A stretch of 64,000 bases of DNA. Source: Lachnotalea sp041821265. GTDB taxonomy: Bacteria; Bacillota; Clostridia; Lachnospirales; Lachnospiraceae. The DNA is taken from positions 8,991 to 72,990 of the forward strand of contig JBGUEQ010000020.1 of the NCBI GenBank assembly GCA_041821265.1. The letters are read 5' to 3'. The notes beneath the pieces were generated by a model. It was not told the origin of the DNA, did no database searches, and worked only from the letters and a program-made list of their open reading frames with translations. Below are positions 49,161-57,904 of this stretch, piece by piece. Each line of letters starts with the position of its first letter. The first letter of the stretch is position 1. The position numbers and the translations under genes are program-made.

Positions 49161-50606
49161 ATGGGAAAAAAATTTAAATTAAAAATTAATATTTTGATTT
49201 TAGCAACGATATTAATAGGATTTCTTGGTGTCTGTGTTATGAGCTATATTTCATATAGCAAAATTATCCGAGATGATATAAAAAATATTTCTAAACTGAC
49301 ATCAACAAATATATATTCAGATATTAGTAATGAATTAACGAAACCGATTTTTGTCTCATTAACAATGGCAAATGATAGTTTCCTGAAAAATTGGTTAGAA
49401 GACGAAACCGATACAAATTTGGAGTTACATGAGCAAAAATTATTGGAGTATCTGAATGGCATTAAGGAAAAATATAATTACAATTCCGTATTCTTAGTAT
49501 CAGATAGTACGTTGAATTATTATCATTTTAACGGTGTCAATAAGGTGATCAGTGCGGATAACGAGCACGATCAATGGTATTATGATTTTTTGGACAGTAA
49601 TAAATTGTATGATCTTGAGATTGATACAGATGAAGCAAATGGAAATAAATTATCAGTATTTATAAATTGTCGTATTGAAGACGAAGAAGGAAATTTATTA
49701 GGGGTTACAGGTGTTGGTCTTGAGATGAATCAGGTACAACAGCTTTTAAAAACATTTAGTAATGATTTTGATTTAGAAGCGATGTTGTTTAATAGTGATG
49801 GAAATGTTTTGATTAATTCAAATACTGAGGCTACAAATTCTTTCAATATATTTGATATACAAGTTCTGAAGGAAAATAAACAGAATATTTTAGCTGATAC
49901 ATCTGCATTAGGTGTATATAAATATAGTGAAGGGCAATCAAGCGGTTATTTGATTACACGTTATATTGACGATTTGGATTGGTATCTTTTAATTAAGAAG
50001 GATACGTCAATCCTTGTAGATACTTTTAAAGAACAATTATTAAGTGAATTTGTTATTATTTCAATTGTGATTTTGTGTGTATTGCTAATCGTTTCTAAGC
50101 TTATCATACAAAATGATTCAAATTTAAAGCAACTTGCCAAAGTAGATACATTAACCAATATGTACAATCGACGTGGATTTAATGAATCGATAGAAAATAT
50201 ATTAAAAGTAGATAATTCATATACACCCTTTTATGTATTTGTGCTGGATATCGATTGTTTTAAAAATATAAACGATTCTTACGGTCATTTATTTGGAGAT
50301 AAAATTATTAAATTAGTTGGACAAATATCATATGATAGAATCCCTAGCAATGGAATGATTGCCAGATGGGGTGGAGACGAATTCACAGGTTATTTGTATG
50401 GTACAGAAGAAGAGGTAATTAAGATAGTAGAACGTATATTTGAAAGTGTACGTGAGGATAAATTACTTTCGCAATACAAAGTGACAATCAGTCTTGGATT
50501 AACCTGTTCACAAATAGTTGATACGGTAGATACCGTGCTATTAAGAGCAGATAGGGCGTTGTATGAAGCAAAAGAATTGGGAAGAGATAGGTATGTCATA
50601 ATATAA
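49161..50606 (+). CDS. Membrane diguanylate cyclase with Cache-type sensor
   Basis: This 481-residue protein has two membrane helices (about 7-28 and 293-313) enclosing an extracytoplasmic sensor of about 265 residues with a double-Cache look ('DEEGNLLGVTGVGLEMNQVQQLL' in outline). A C-terminal GGDEF domain follows: 'DTLTNMYNRRGF', 'DIDCFKNINDSYGHLFGD', 'IARWGGDEFTGYL' and 'LRADRALYEAKELGRDRYV'. The catalytic loop is intact, so it should make cyclic di-GMP. The RxxD inhibitory site expected before GGDEF is absent (PSNG there). GAGAGG precedes the ATG. It is followed by an ECF S-component gene. Confidence 0.93.
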   Translation: MGKKFKLKINILILATILIGFLGVCVMSYISYSKIIRDDIKNISKLTSTNIYSDISNELTKPIFVSLTMANDSFLKNWLEDETDTNLELHEQKLLEYLNGIKEKYNYNSVFLVSDSTLNYYHFNGVNKVISADNEHDQWYYDFLDSNKLYDLEIDTDEANGNKLSVFINCRIEDEEGNLLGVTGVGLEMNQVQQLLKTFSNDFDLEAMLFNSDGNVLINSNTEATNSFNIFDIQVLKENKQNILADTSALGVYKYSEGQSSGYLITRYIDDLDWYLLIKKDTSILVDTFKEQLLSEFVIISIVILCVLLIVSKLIIQNDSNLKQLAKVDTLTNMYNRRGFNESIENILKVDNSYTPFYVFVLDIDCFKNINDSYGHLFGDKIIKLVGQISYDRIPSNGMIARWGGDEFTGYLYGTEEEVIKIVERIFESVREDKLLSQYKVTISLGLTCSQIVDTVDTVLLRADRALYEAKELGRDRYVII

Positions 50607-50655
50607 TTTGATATAGAAAGAAAAGAAGTCTTGAACCAAGATAGGAGAATTATAA

Positions 50656-51297
50656 ATGGAAAATACACAAAAACTACAAAAATTTGTTATTACTTCAATG
50701 TTTGTTGCAATTATTTTTATTTTAACGTTTACACCCATTGGTTTTATTCAATTGGGATTGATTAAAGCAACTATTATTCATATTCCAGTAATAATAGGGT
50801 CAATTTTACTTGGTCCAAGAATAGGGGCAATTTTAGGTAGCTTTTTTGGTTTTGCCAGTTTAATAACCAATACTATGATACCATCCCTATTATCGTTTGC
50901 TTTTTCTCCATTGATTCCAATTCCTGGTACCGATCACGGTAGTATGTTAGCTTTGATTATTTGTTTTGTACCTCGCATATTGGTTGGAATTGTACCATAT
51001 TACGTATACAAACTATTGATGAAACTATTTTCCAATAGGAAGTCAGCAGAGTGGATTGCATTAGCAGTTGCAGGGGTTGCAGGATCAATGACGAATACGT
51101 TATTGGTATTAAATTTAATATTTTTCTTTTTTCAGGATGCTTTTGCAGTAGTTAAAAATATTTCGATTTCAACCGTATATAGAGCGATTATGTTAATTGT
51201 TGCGGTGAATGGTATTCCAGAAGCATTAGTGGCTAGTGTTATCATTACTACGTTGGGGAAAATATTATTGAAGATTACAAAGCAAACCAATGGATAA
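50656..51297 (+). CDS. ECF transporter S component (PF12822-type)
   Basis: This 213-residue membrane protein has about six helices and the pattern 'FVITSMFVAIIFILTFTPIGFIQL' then 'IIHIPVIIGSILLGPRIGAILGSFFGFASLI' in outline, typical of the substrate-binding S component of energy-coupling factor vitamin transporters (pantothenate/thiamine-type). The ECF T and A components are not in the window, so it must use a shared module encoded elsewhere (group II). The vitamin cannot be read from the sequence. TAGGAG lies before the ATG. A bidirectional terminator follows. Confidence 0.88.
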   Translation: MENTQKLQKFVITSMFVAIIFILTFTPIGFIQLGLIKATIIHIPVIIGSILLGPRIGAILGSFFGFASLITNTMIPSLLSFAFSPLIPIPGTDHGSMLALIICFVPRILVGIVPYYVYKLLMKLFSNRKSAEWIALAVAGVAGSMTNTLLVLNLIFFFFQDAFAVVKNISISTVYRAIMLIVAVNGIPEALVASVIITTLGKILLKITKQTNG

Positions 51298-51333
51298 TAG
51301 AATATTTCAACATGAGTTAAATGCATTGATAAT

Positions 51334-51384
51334 TTAAAAGATATCCATTTCAGAAAGTAAACAGAAATGGATATCTTTTGTTTT
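51334..51384. terminator. Bidirectional terminator between the ECF gene and a small minus-strand gene
   Basis: AAAAGATATCCATTTC and GAAATGGATATCTTTT pair perfectly over 16 bp. The T run is on the right arm and, seen from the minus strand, the A run of the left arm serves the other gene. Confidence 0.9.
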
Positions 51385-51499
51385 AATAAGTTTTTTTAGG
51401 CTTTTTTGTAACTTTTTTTTCGTTAGTTAGTGGATCAATAACAACTTTATCTGCCTTTTGTTTCTTTGTTTCTCTACTCTTAATAGTTTTCTCTGCCAT
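51383..51499 (-). CDS. 38-residue Lys-rich small protein
   Basis: This minus-strand frame of 38 codons reads MAEKTIKSRETKKQKADK, then VVIDPLTNEKKVTKKPKKTY. The start codon is preceded by GGAGGTGATTCTT, an almost perfect anti-16S match at correct spacing, which strongly supports translation. It is basic, hydrophilic and without a membrane segment. It shares the bidirectional terminator at 51334-51384 with the ECF gene. I recognise no family. A nucleic-acid or ribosome-binding role is possible from its charge but is speculation. Confidence 0.7.
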   Translation of the reverse strand: MAEKTIKSRETKKQKADKVVIDPLTNEKKVTKKPKKTY

Positions 51500-51656
51500 A
51501 AGAATCACCTCCATAATAATGATTACATGTGTCTGCTATAAATTTATTATTGTTACCTAATAATTAATCAATCATTATATCAACATTAATTATAACATAT
51601 ATTCTTCGAAAATAAACTACAATTATTTATTATGTATACAATACTTTAACAAAATA

Positions 51657-51720
51657 GTTACTGTACAATCCGTTCACAGTAACATATGATTTCTGCATGC
51701 AAATTCGCTACGCGATGCGT
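51657..51720 (-). mobile_element. MITE-like element, family B, copy 4 (truncated, reverse orientation)
   Basis: GTTACTGTACAATCCGTTCAC, AGTAACATATGATTTCTGC and ATGCAAATTCGCTACGCGA follow the reverse complement of the right half of copy 3. The other half is missing after about 51720. It lies upstream of the opp promoter. Confidence 0.8.
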
Positions 51721-51815
51721 ATAAAATTACTTTATTATTTACAACATTGGTAAATATAATTACTCTGTATATAAATAAAAATTACACAAATAACATAATT
51801 ATTTAGAATATTATG

Positions 51816-51844
51816 TTGACAATGTAAATTAATACTGCTATTAT
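51816..51844 (+). promoter_or_regulatory. Promoter of the opp operon
   Basis: TTGACA (51816-51821), a 17-bp spacer and TATTAT (51839-51844) form a strong sigma-A promoter. Transcription should start near 51851, giving a leader of about 140 bases before oppD. The rest of 51500-51815 is AT-rich and holds only the truncated MITE copy. Confidence 0.8.
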
Positions 51845-51930
51845 TTGCTTAACACTTTAATGTGCTAATTTAACAATGTGAGTTGATTTTGTGAAAAATA
51901 AATATAATGATATTATTTTAATAATAACTA

Positions 51931-51977
51931 AATGACAAAGAAGTCATTTCCCTACAACAAGGAAATGGCTTTTTTTT
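51931..51977 (+). terminator. Leader terminator (possible attenuator) before oppD
   Basis: AAGTCATTTCC (51941-51951) and GGAAATGGCTT (51961-51971) make an 11-bp stem with one G-T pair, followed by a run of T to 51977, only 15 bases before the oppD start. A competing smaller hairpin AATGAC (51931-51936) / GTCATT (51943-51948) shares the left arm. Confidence 0.75.
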
Positions 51978-51991
51978 GAAAGGGGAATTAG

Positions 51992-52990
51992 ATGAGCCAG
52001 ATAAAACCAATTTTAGAAATTAAGAACTTAAGTGTTGAATTCCAAACAGTAGAAGGAACTGTACATGCAATAAATAGTCTTTGTTATACGTTGCATGAGG
52101 GAGAGACATTGGGAATTGTAGGTGAAAGTGGTAGCGGAAAAAGTGTTTCCTCACTTGGTATTATGAAACTGATACCCAATCCACCTGGAAAAATTGTGAA
52201 TGGAGAAATTCTTTACAATGAGATGGACTTAGTGAAGAACTCAGAAAAGCAAATGGAAAAGATTCGGGGAAATGAAATTTCAATGATTTTTCAAGAACCG
52301 ATGACTTCACTCAATCCAATTATAACCTGTGGCAAACAGATTGCTGAGTCCTTGGTTTTACACCGTGGTCTAAATAAGAAAGAGGCAATGCAAGCAGCTA
52401 TTCAAATGATGCAGGAAGTTGGAATAGCAAGTCCCCAAAAGCGCGCCAATGAGTATCCACATCAGATGTCTGGAGGTATGAGGCAAAGAATTATGATTGC
52501 AATGGCACTTGCCTGTAATCCTAAAATTTTAATTTGTGATGAACCTACGACGGCATTGGATGTAACGATTCAAGCACAGATTCTTGACTTGATTAGAAAG
52601 CTCAATAACGGAACTGGTACTGCAATCATTATGATTACGCATGATCTTGGAGTGGTTAGTGAACTTTGTGAAAGAGTAATTGTAATGTATACGGGAAGAA
52701 TTGTAGAAGACGCACCCACCGAAGAAATATTTGAAAATCCACTGCATCCTTATACAATTGGGCTGATTAGTGCGATTCCTAGGATTACAAAAGAGAGAAA
52801 TCCACTTATGACAATCGAAGGAGTAGTGCCAAATCCAACAGAAATAATAAAAGGATGTAGTTTTAGCCCAAGATGTAAATACGCAACAGCGCAGTGTAAA
52901 ACGCAAGAACCTCCGTTGGTTCAAGTGGATGAGAATCGAAAAGTAAGATGTTGGAACTTTGATGTTGGCAATCAGAAAAAAGAGGCTTAA
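51992..52990 (+). CDS. oppD: Oligopeptide ABC transporter ATP-binding protein OppD/DppD
   Basis: This 332-residue ABC ATPase has Walker A 'GESGSGKSVSS', the signature 'MSGGMRQRIMIAMALA', Walker B 'ILICDEPTTALDVTIQAQIL' and 'THDLGVVSELC'. The C-terminal oligo_HPY extension (about residues 235-325) has 'PLHPYTIGLISAIPRI' and the cysteines 'GCSFSPRCKYATAQC' that bind an Fe-S cluster in relatives. It powers peptide import. It starts the operon, with AAAGGGG before the ATG, and its stop overlaps the oppF start (TAATG). Confidence 0.95.
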   Translation: MSQIKPILEIKNLSVEFQTVEGTVHAINSLCYTLHEGETLGIVGESGSGKSVSSLGIMKLIPNPPGKIVNGEILYNEMDLVKNSEKQMEKIRGNEISMIFQEPMTSLNPIITCGKQIAESLVLHRGLNKKEAMQAAIQMMQEVGIASPQKRANEYPHQMSGGMRQRIMIAMALACNPKILICDEPTTALDVTIQAQILDLIRKLNNGTGTAIIMITHDLGVVSELCERVIVMYTGRIVEDAPTEEIFENPLHPYTIGLISAIPRITKERNPLMTIEGVVPNPTEIIKGCSFSPRCKYATAQCKTQEPPLVQVDENRKVRCWNFDVGNQKKEA

Positions 52991-53961
52991 TGATGGAGCA
53001 AGAAAAAAATGAAATTTTATTAAAAGCAAAAGATGTCAAAATATATTTTGATGAAAAAAATGATAAAAAATCAGTTGTAAAAGCGGTTGATGGAGTAAAT
53101 ATTGATATTAAGCGTGGTGAGGTTTTTGGCGTAGTTGGGGAAAGTGGTTGCGGCAAAAGTACATTGGGACGTGGGCTAATCAGACTACTACCCTTAACTT
53201 CAGGTAGTGTAGTAATTGATGGAAAAGATATATCAAATTTAAATAAAAATGAAATGAAAGCGATGCGCAAAAAAATCCAGATTATATTTCAGGATCCTTC
53301 TGCATGTTTAAATCCGAGAAGAAATGTGAAGCAAATTCTTATGGAACCATTTAAAGTACATGGAATTAGAGATAAAAATGTTATTGATACTAGAATCAAT
53401 GAGTTACTAGAAATTGTAGGATTGGAACAGTACCATTTAAGCCGTTATCCACATGAACTTTCAGGTGGACAAAAACAAAGAATAGGTATTGCAAGAGCAT
53501 TAGCCTTGGAACCAGAGTTGATTATATGTGATGAGGCAGTTTCTGCACTCGATGTGTCGGTTCAGGCGCAGGTATTAAATTTATTATCTGAGTTGAAGCA
53601 AAAACTAGGATTGACTTATTTTTTTATTTCACATAATTTAAACGTGGTTTATCAGATTAGTGATCGTGTGGGTGTTATGTATCTTGGGAAAATGGTGGAG
53701 ATTGCTCCTTATGATAGTCTATATGAAAATCATTTCCATCCATACACTACCTCATTATTGTCAGCCATTCCACAGGTAGACAAACAGCAACAAAAACAAC
53801 GCATTCTGTTGGAAGGTGAAGTGCCAAATCCATCTAATCCACCGTCTGGATGCCATTTCCATGCAAGGTGTCCCAAAGCAATGGACAGATGTTCCACAGA
53901 AATACCAGCCTTACATGAAGTGAAGCCAGAGCATTTTATAGCTTGCCATCTTTATGATTAA
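52990..53961 (+). CDS. oppF: Oligopeptide ABC transporter ATP-binding protein OppF/DppF
   Basis: This 323-residue partner ABC ATPase has Walker A 'GESGCGKSTLGR', signature 'ELSGGQKQRIGIARALAL', Walker B 'LIICDEAVSALDVSVQAQVL' and the C-terminal cysteine region 'GCHFHARCPKAMDRC'. It forms the ATPase pair with OppD. ATG at 52990 overlaps the oppD stop; the ATG at 52993 has slightly better spacing from AGAGG and may be the true start. An inverted repeat follows its stop. Confidence 0.95.
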   Translation: MMEQEKNEILLKAKDVKIYFDEKNDKKSVVKAVDGVNIDIKRGEVFGVVGESGCGKSTLGRGLIRLLPLTSGSVVIDGKDISNLNKNEMKAMRKKIQIIFQDPSACLNPRRNVKQILMEPFKVHGIRDKNVIDTRINELLEIVGLEQYHLSRYPHELSGGQKQRIGIARALALEPELIICDEAVSALDVSVQAQVLNLLSELKQKLGLTYFFISHNLNVVYQISDRVGVMYLGKMVEIAPYDSLYENHFHPYTTSLLSAIPQVDKQQQKQRILLEGEVPNPSNPPSGCHFHARCPKAMDRCSTEIPALHEVKPEHFIACHLYD

Positions 53962-53963
53962 AG

Positions 53964-54019
53964 TAATGTGCCAGTCAATTACTGAACTGATTAGCATATT
54001 TGTATATTCTGGCACATTA
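53964..54019 (+). other. Inverted repeat between oppF and oppA
   Basis: TAATGTGCCAG (53964-53974) and CTGGCACATTA (54009-54019) are perfectly complementary around a 34-base loop. No T run follows. It may protect the oppDF mRNA end or mark a processing site. Confidence 0.55.
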
Positions 54020-54160
54020 TGAATGGTATGGCTGAACTGTTACGATTGATTTGTATCAGGCTAACATTAGATTTACTAGAAATAGTAATAGGATGTAATT
54101 AAAACGAGAAGTGTTAACAATGCTATATTGTTTACATATAAAAATTAGGAGGATAAGATT

Positions 54161-55810
54161 ATGAAGAAAAAGTTATTAGCATTATTATTAGTTACAGCTA
54201 TGTCAGTGGGCTGTATGGCATGTGGTTCTACAAACGAGGATAGCACTAGTACAAGTGATGGTGCGAGTACAAGTAGTGATGCTACAGGTGAAGGTACATC
54301 TTCAACAGGAGGAAACACGGTAGTAATCGCTATGGGGTCTGGATTTTCTACATTAGACCCTGGGTATATGTATGAACAGAATCCAACACTTGTAGCAAAT
54401 GCATGTTATGAAACATTGTTTAAATTTGTAGATGGTAAAGATGAGCCACTACCGAGTTTGGCAGAAAGTTATGAGTTTTCAGAAGATGGCTTAAGTTGCA
54501 CAATTAAATTGAATCAGAAAGCAACATTTGCAAGTGGTAATCCAGTTACTTCAGCGGACGTAGCCTTTTCCTTAAATCGTACTAAAAATTTACAAGGAAA
54601 TCCATCTTTTATCTGTGCCAATATTAGCAGTATTGATACGCCAGATGATTATACCGTTGTAATTAATCAAACAACAGCAGATAGTGCATTACTTTCTAAA
54701 TTATGTTATGCAGCTTGTAGTGTATTAGATAGCCAAGTTGTAAAAGAAAATGGTGGAACAGATGCAGAAGATGCAGCAACTACAGATACAGCTCAGGCTT
54801 ATCTTGATTCTACAAGTGCAGGTTCTGGAATGTATGTATTAACAAGCTATACAGCAGATGAAGAAATTCTTTTAGAAAAAAATGAAAATTATTATGGTAC
54901 AGTAACAAATGTAGATAAATATATTATCAAATTACAAGATGATGCGAATACGCAGATGATGGGACTTTCAAGTGGAGACATTGACATCGCTTTGAACTTA
55001 ACGGATGATACAATGAGTGAATTAGATGGAAATGAAAGTGTTGCAACGATTAATTCCTCAACGAAGACCGTTGGATTTCTTATGATGAATGAAGATGAAA
55101 CATTGGGAGGACCTGTATCAGATCCAACCGTTCAACAAGCAATTAAGTATGCACTTGATTTTGCGGGGATTCAGACAATATGTGGGGAAGGTTCGGTAAC
55201 ACCAGAATCCATTATTCAAGTAGGATTTATGGGTAGTGCAGGTGCGAAAGATGTAACAACATCACAGGATTTAGAGAAAGCAAAAGCATTAATGAAAGAA
55301 GCTGGCTATGAAAGTGGATTTACTATTGAAATGCCAGTATGTGAACTTGATATGGAAGGAGTAGCTCTTCTAGATTTAGCTCAGAAAGTTAAATCAGATT
55401 TAGCTGCAATTAATATTACTGTAAATATTGAGCAACAAGATTGGGCAGGCGGCTTTGGTGATGATTATCGAAATGGAAAAATTGGTTTCACTGTAATGTA
55501 TTGGGGCATTGATTATAATGATCCAAATGTACAGTTAGTATTTCTTCCAGGACAGGAAGTTGGTTTACGTGCAAACTGGACAGTAGACGGACAAGATGAA
55601 ATAATAAGTTTATATAACCAAATACTTTCTGCTACAGATAACACAAGTCGTTCAGAATTACTTACAGAAGTACAGAGCAAAATTTCAGACAATTCTCCAT
55701 TCCTTATGTTAGCACAGGCAGCATGTCATGTAGGATACAATAGTAGATTAAATGGAGTGAATTTCTCTGACACATATCGTATTGATGTTACAACAGTAAA
55801 TGTAAAATAG
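54161..55810 (+). CDS. oppA: Peptide-binding lipoprotein OppA/DppA-like
   Basis: This 549-residue solute-binding protein of family SBP_bac_5 has a signal peptide MKKKLLALLLVTAMSVGC with a lipobox cysteine at about 18, then a Ser/Thr/Gly-rich linker (about 22-50). The binding domain has 'YETLFKFVDGKDEPLPSLAESYEFSEDGLSCTIKL' in outline and 'FASGNPVTSADVAFSLNRT', the family signature. It captures peptides outside the cell for OppBC. AGGAGG precedes the ATG. It sits between the ATPases and the permeases, which is less common than having it first or last. Confidence 0.93.
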   Translation: MKKKLLALLLVTAMSVGCMACGSTNEDSTSTSDGASTSSDATGEGTSSTGGNTVVIAMGSGFSTLDPGYMYEQNPTLVANACYETLFKFVDGKDEPLPSLAESYEFSEDGLSCTIKLNQKATFASGNPVTSADVAFSLNRTKNLQGNPSFICANISSIDTPDDYTVVINQTTADSALLSKLCYAACSVLDSQVVKENGGTDAEDAATTDTAQAYLDSTSAGSGMYVLTSYTADEEILLEKNENYYGTVTNVDKYIIKLQDDANTQMMGLSSGDIDIALNLTDDTMSELDGNESVATINSSTKTVGFLMMNEDETLGGPVSDPTVQQAIKYALDFAGIQTICGEGSVTPESIIQVGFMGSAGAKDVTTSQDLEKAKALMKEAGYESGFTIEMPVCELDMEGVALLDLAQKVKSDLAAINITVNIEQQDWAGGFGDDYRNGKIGFTVMYWGIDYNDPNVQLVFLPGQEVGLRANWTVDGQDEIISLYNQILSATDNTSRSELLTEVQSKISDNSPFLMLAQAACHVGYNSRLNGVNFSDTYRIDVTTVNVK

Positions 55811-55872
55811 TAGAATCAACCTAATATAGTATCTTCATAATAATACAAAACATTAATTTAATTATAAATTAA

Positions 55873-55914
55873 GGGGCTGCTGCAAAATTCAATAATTTGT
55901 TTTTGCACAGCCTC
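55873..55914 (+). other. Stem-loop between oppA and oppB
   Basis: GGGGCTGCTGCAAAA and TTTTGCACAGCCTC pair with one bulge around a loop of about 12 bases. It is not followed by T residues. Such structures downstream of binding-protein genes often let more binding protein than permease be made. Confidence 0.6.
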
Positions 55915-55946
55915 AAAAACAAAGCATATGAGGAAAGAGGTGTATC

Positions 55947-56966
55947 ATGGGACGGTTAAAATTTATGCTCAAAAGACTAGTTCTTCTGGTGGTTATGCTG
56001 GTTGGTGTCGCAACAATTGTGTTTGTCTTGACCAAAATGATTCCAGGCGATCCTGTTGTGGCAAACTTAAGTCAAAGAAGCTTAAGTGATCCAGATATAG
56101 TTGCAGCTTTTAAAGCAAAAAATGGATTGGATAAACCAATTATAATTCAGTATTTTTTGCATATTAAACGTATTTTTCAATTAGATTTAGGTACCTCCAT
56201 GCGAACCAACAAATCGGTTCTCGCTGAACTTGGAAGATGTTTCCCCGCAACAATGGAACTGGCAAGCTTTTCCATACTACTAGCAACAATTCTTGGAATT
56301 TTATTTGGTATACTTTCCGCAATGAAAAGAAATAGCATTATTGACCAGATTGTAAGAGCAATCTCAGTGACTGGTGTTAGTATTCCAAGTTTTTGGTTTG
56401 CATTAATTGTTCTTTATATTTTCTATTATAAACTGAAGATTCTCCCAGGACCTGGACGGTTAAGCACAGCATTTAGTGCTCCACATATGGTGACGGGTTT
56501 TTATACAATTGATAGCCTATTAGAAGGTGATATTGCAAAGTTTCTAAATGCATTGCAACATCTGATTCTTCCAGGAGGTGTACTTGCGTCATTTACTATG
56601 GGTCTAATTACAAGAACAACCCGTTCGAACTTGCTAGATGTCATGTCAACAGACTATATTCGTACAGCAAAAGCAAAAGGTCTCCCAGCGAGAAAGATAA
56701 TAACGTATCATGCGCTAGGGAATGCGTTGATTCCAGTTTTGACTGTAATCGGACTTGGATTTGGTAACTTGTTAGGTGGTATGGTATTGGTTGAAACCAT
56801 TTTCAACTGGCCAGGCTTGGGTCAATTTGCCTATAATTCTGTAAAGTCACTAGATTATCCGTCCATTATTGGCGTGTCACTATTAATTGCATTAAATTAT
56901 ATGTTGATTAACACTGTTGTTGATATTTTATATGGAGTGATTGATCCAAGAGTGAGGTGTAAATAA
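55947..56966 (+). CDS. oppB: Peptide ABC transporter permease OppB/DppB
   Basis: This 339-residue permease has six membrane helices. 'KMIPGDPVVANL' and 'LDLGTSMRTNKSV' are typical of OppB/DppB, and 'RTTRSNLLDVMSTDYIRTAKAKGLPARKII' in outline carries the EAA loop that contacts the ATPase. The extracellular loop is longer than in DppB. GAAAGAGG precedes the ATG. It is directly followed by oppC. Confidence 0.95.
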   Translation: MGRLKFMLKRLVLLVVMLVGVATIVFVLTKMIPGDPVVANLSQRSLSDPDIVAAFKAKNGLDKPIIIQYFLHIKRIFQLDLGTSMRTNKSVLAELGRCFPATMELASFSILLATILGILFGILSAMKRNSIIDQIVRAISVTGVSIPSFWFALIVLYIFYYKLKILPGPGRLSTAFSAPHMVTGFYTIDSLLEGDIAKFLNALQHLILPGGVLASFTMGLITRTTRSNLLDVMSTDYIRTAKAKGLPARKIITYHALGNALIPVLTVIGLGFGNLLGGMVLVETIFNWPGLGQFAYNSVKSLDYPSIIGVSLLIALNYMLINTVVDILYGVIDPRVRCK

Positions 56967-57803
56967 ATGTTAAAATCTTTTATAAGGCTTATGAAATCGA
57001 ATTATTTATTTACACTGGGTTGTATCATCTGTGTTGTTTGGATTCTTGCAGCAATTTTTGCAAACGTAATTGCTCCTTATAGTCCAATTATGCAGGATTT
57101 GGAACATCGGCTGAATCCACCTAGTTTACAACATTTGTTTGGAACAGATAATTTTGGGCAGGATATTTTTAGTCGTGTGTTGTATGGTGGACGTTATTCA
57201 TTACTTGCAGGTTGTGTAACGGTAGTATTGGTAACAATTATTGGGTCTATTTATGGTGCAATAGCAGGATATATCGGTGGTATAGTTGATGATATTATGA
57301 TGCGTATTTCAGAAATGATTTTATCGTTTCCATCATTAATTTTGGCAATGTGTATCAATGCTGCATTAGGCTCAAGTTTATTCAATACAATGTTTGCTTT
57401 GGTAATTGTAGCATGGCCTTCTTATGCAAGACTGATGCGAAGTGTTGTTATCAGTGTAAAAGAAAATGAATATATTGAAGCAGCAACCGCGCTTGGCTCC
57501 TCAAAGTGGAGAGTTCTAATTACAGAAATTATTCCCAATAGTATTAGCTCAGTATTAATTATGGCAACAACAGATTTAGGTAATCAAATATTAATGTTTT
57601 CTACCTTGAGTTTTCTAGGACTTGGTTCCTCCCCACCAACCCCTGAATGGGGAATGATGGTATCTGATGGTGTAGATTATTTTAATAAATTTTGGATTGC
57701 TGGATTTCCAGGACTTGCTATATTTACAATGGCAGTAGGTGCGAACTTTATTGGAGATGGATTACGTGATTTAATGGACCCTAAATTAAGAAAACAATTT
57801 TAG
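56967..57803 (+). CDS. oppC: Peptide ABC transporter permease OppC/DppC
   Basis: This 278-residue second permease begins at the base after the oppB stop. An N-terminal OppC_N helix (about 12-35) is followed by 'HLFGTDNFGQDIFSRVLYGGRYSLLAG' in outline and the EAA loop 'SVVISVKENEYIEAATALGSSKWRVL'. 'FLGLGSSPPTPEWGMM' near the end is diagnostic of the family. It completes the import channel with OppB. A 101-base space leads to the peptidase gene. Confidence 0.95.
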   Translation: MLKSFIRLMKSNYLFTLGCIICVVWILAAIFANVIAPYSPIMQDLEHRLNPPSLQHLFGTDNFGQDIFSRVLYGGRYSLLAGCVTVVLVTIIGSIYGAIAGYIGGIVDDIMMRISEMILSFPSLILAMCINAALGSSLFNTMFALVIVAWPSYARLMRSVVISVKENEYIEAATALGSSKWRVLITEIIPNSISSVLIMATTDLGNQILMFSTLSFLGLGSSPPTPEWGMMVSDGVDYFNKFWIAGFPGLAIFTMAVGANFIGDGLRDLMDPKLRKQF

Positions 57804-57904
57804 TTTAACAACTGTTTAGGTGAAATCGCTAAACATTATGATAGCTTGAAAAGAAAATACAATAAAAATTAGTAAAAAGATTAATGAAAAAGAGGATAGA
57901 AGAT

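Noticed and set aside
51851..51977. T-box or known amino-acid riboswitch in the opp leader
   Set aside because: The leader is too short and AT-rich, and lacks the T-box sequence or any riboswitch core that I know; only the terminator hairpin is supported.
52529..53029. 166-codon minus-strand frame opposite oppD
   Set aside because: It is long but mirrors the conserved ATPase in the antisense direction and has no start signals.
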